A stretch of 5,627 nt of DNA from Alphaproteobacteria bacterium (lineage in GTDB: Bacteria > Pseudomonadota > Alphaproteobacteria > M2410): assembly GCA_021774955.1 (NCBI GenBank), contig JAJFIN010000508.1, positions 1 to 5,627 of the forward strand, written 5' to 3'. Below, piece after piece: positions 5,409-5,627 of this stretch. Below the pieces are notes generated by a model. That model worked only from the letters and a program-made list of their open reading frames with translations, searched no databases and was not told the origin of the DNA. How positions within the stretch are numbered: position 1 is the stretch's first letter; each line of letters opens with the position of its first letter. The position numbers were made by a program, and so were the translations under genes.

Positions 5409-5627
5409 TCAGACTCCATTGATTTCGCGTGCGTTCCCCAGCACTTATCACCTTAGCCGATAGAAAATCGATAGACACTCCGCATTCGTTCCGCTTCCCT
5501 TCTCAACCACCCGAAGGGCTACCATGGGTGAGAAGGGGAGCGGCCAACGCCTCGCCATCCGCGCGCGTCATGACGGAGCCCGATCCAGTACCTCGGATCA
5601 GTTTTCAACCGCCCGCCCTTCGAGACA
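5399..5627. repeat. MITE-like / REP-like intergenic element, second copy (cut by window edge)
   Basis: This copy starts with ATCAATGGGGTCAGACTCC at 5399 and lies in the same orientation as the copy at 281-741. Aligned by eye, 5477-5627 matches 463-615 with about 8 substitutions and one 2-nt gap, and 5424-5469 matches the region after the left end. It lacks the nested block of about 110 nt. Its end unit (5399-5423) is a better palindrome than that of the left copy, with ATCAATGG and CCATTGAT arms. No gene is seen between the terminator and the window edge. Confidence 0.75.
5491..5543. repeat. Long hairpin within the second element copy
   Basis: The 19-nt arms at 5491-5509 and 5525-5543 pair across a 15-nt loop. 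The left arm and loop are identical to those at 477-510. The right arm differs from its counterpart at three positions, yet only one A-G mismatch and one wobble result. Confidence 0.65.

Overview
The window looks like alphaproteobacterial chromosomal DNA. The reasons are the secreted S8 peptidase with a barrel-like C-terminus, the FNR/FixK-type operator half-sites, and intergenic palindromic repeats of the 'CCCCGCGA-cttga-TCGCGGGG' and 'CCTTCGA...CCTCAGGA' kinds that are common in that class. No gene pins it to a genus. No rRNA, tRNA, CRISPR array or transposase gene is visible.

Layout. (1) Positions 1-195, minus strand: the N-terminal 65 codons of a MAPEG-family membrane protein, cut by the window edge. 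(2) Positions 196-973: a 778-base gene-free stretch. Its first part holds a roughly 460-bp MITE-like or REP-like element (281-741) bounded by inverted copies of a 25-nt quasi-palindrome, with a second palindromic repeat nested inside. Its second part is an AT-rich regulatory region with a perfect FNR-type box (809-822), a palindrome framed by 13-bp direct repeats (861-900), and the ribosome binding site of the next gene. (3) Positions 974-3919: a 981-residue exported subtilisin-family (S8) peptidase. After the signal peptide it has fourteen tandem heptads of the form I-x-P-F-[Y/W]-G-D, then the catalytic domain (Asp265, His291, Ser471), a linker, and a C-terminal stretch that looks like an outer-membrane beta-barrel ending in Phe. 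(4) Positions 3922-5181: a tetratricopeptide-repeat protein with an internal signal-peptide-like segment, starting 2 nt after the peptidase stop codon. (5) Positions 5182-5627: a rho-independent terminator, then repeat debris and a second, same-orientation copy of the intergenic element that runs off the window.

Interpretation. The peptidase and TPR genes form a tight two-gene operon. It is bracketed by a likely promoter region upstream and a terminator downstream, and flanked by direct copies of the same repeat element. Both products carry export signals. The simplest model is an autotransporter-like surface protease whose partner is a periplasmic TPR protein, for example an assembly factor, chaperone or regulator. 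That partnership is inferred from gene order only. The most unusual item is the aromatic heptad array between the signal peptide and the catalytic domain, whose function I cannot assign.
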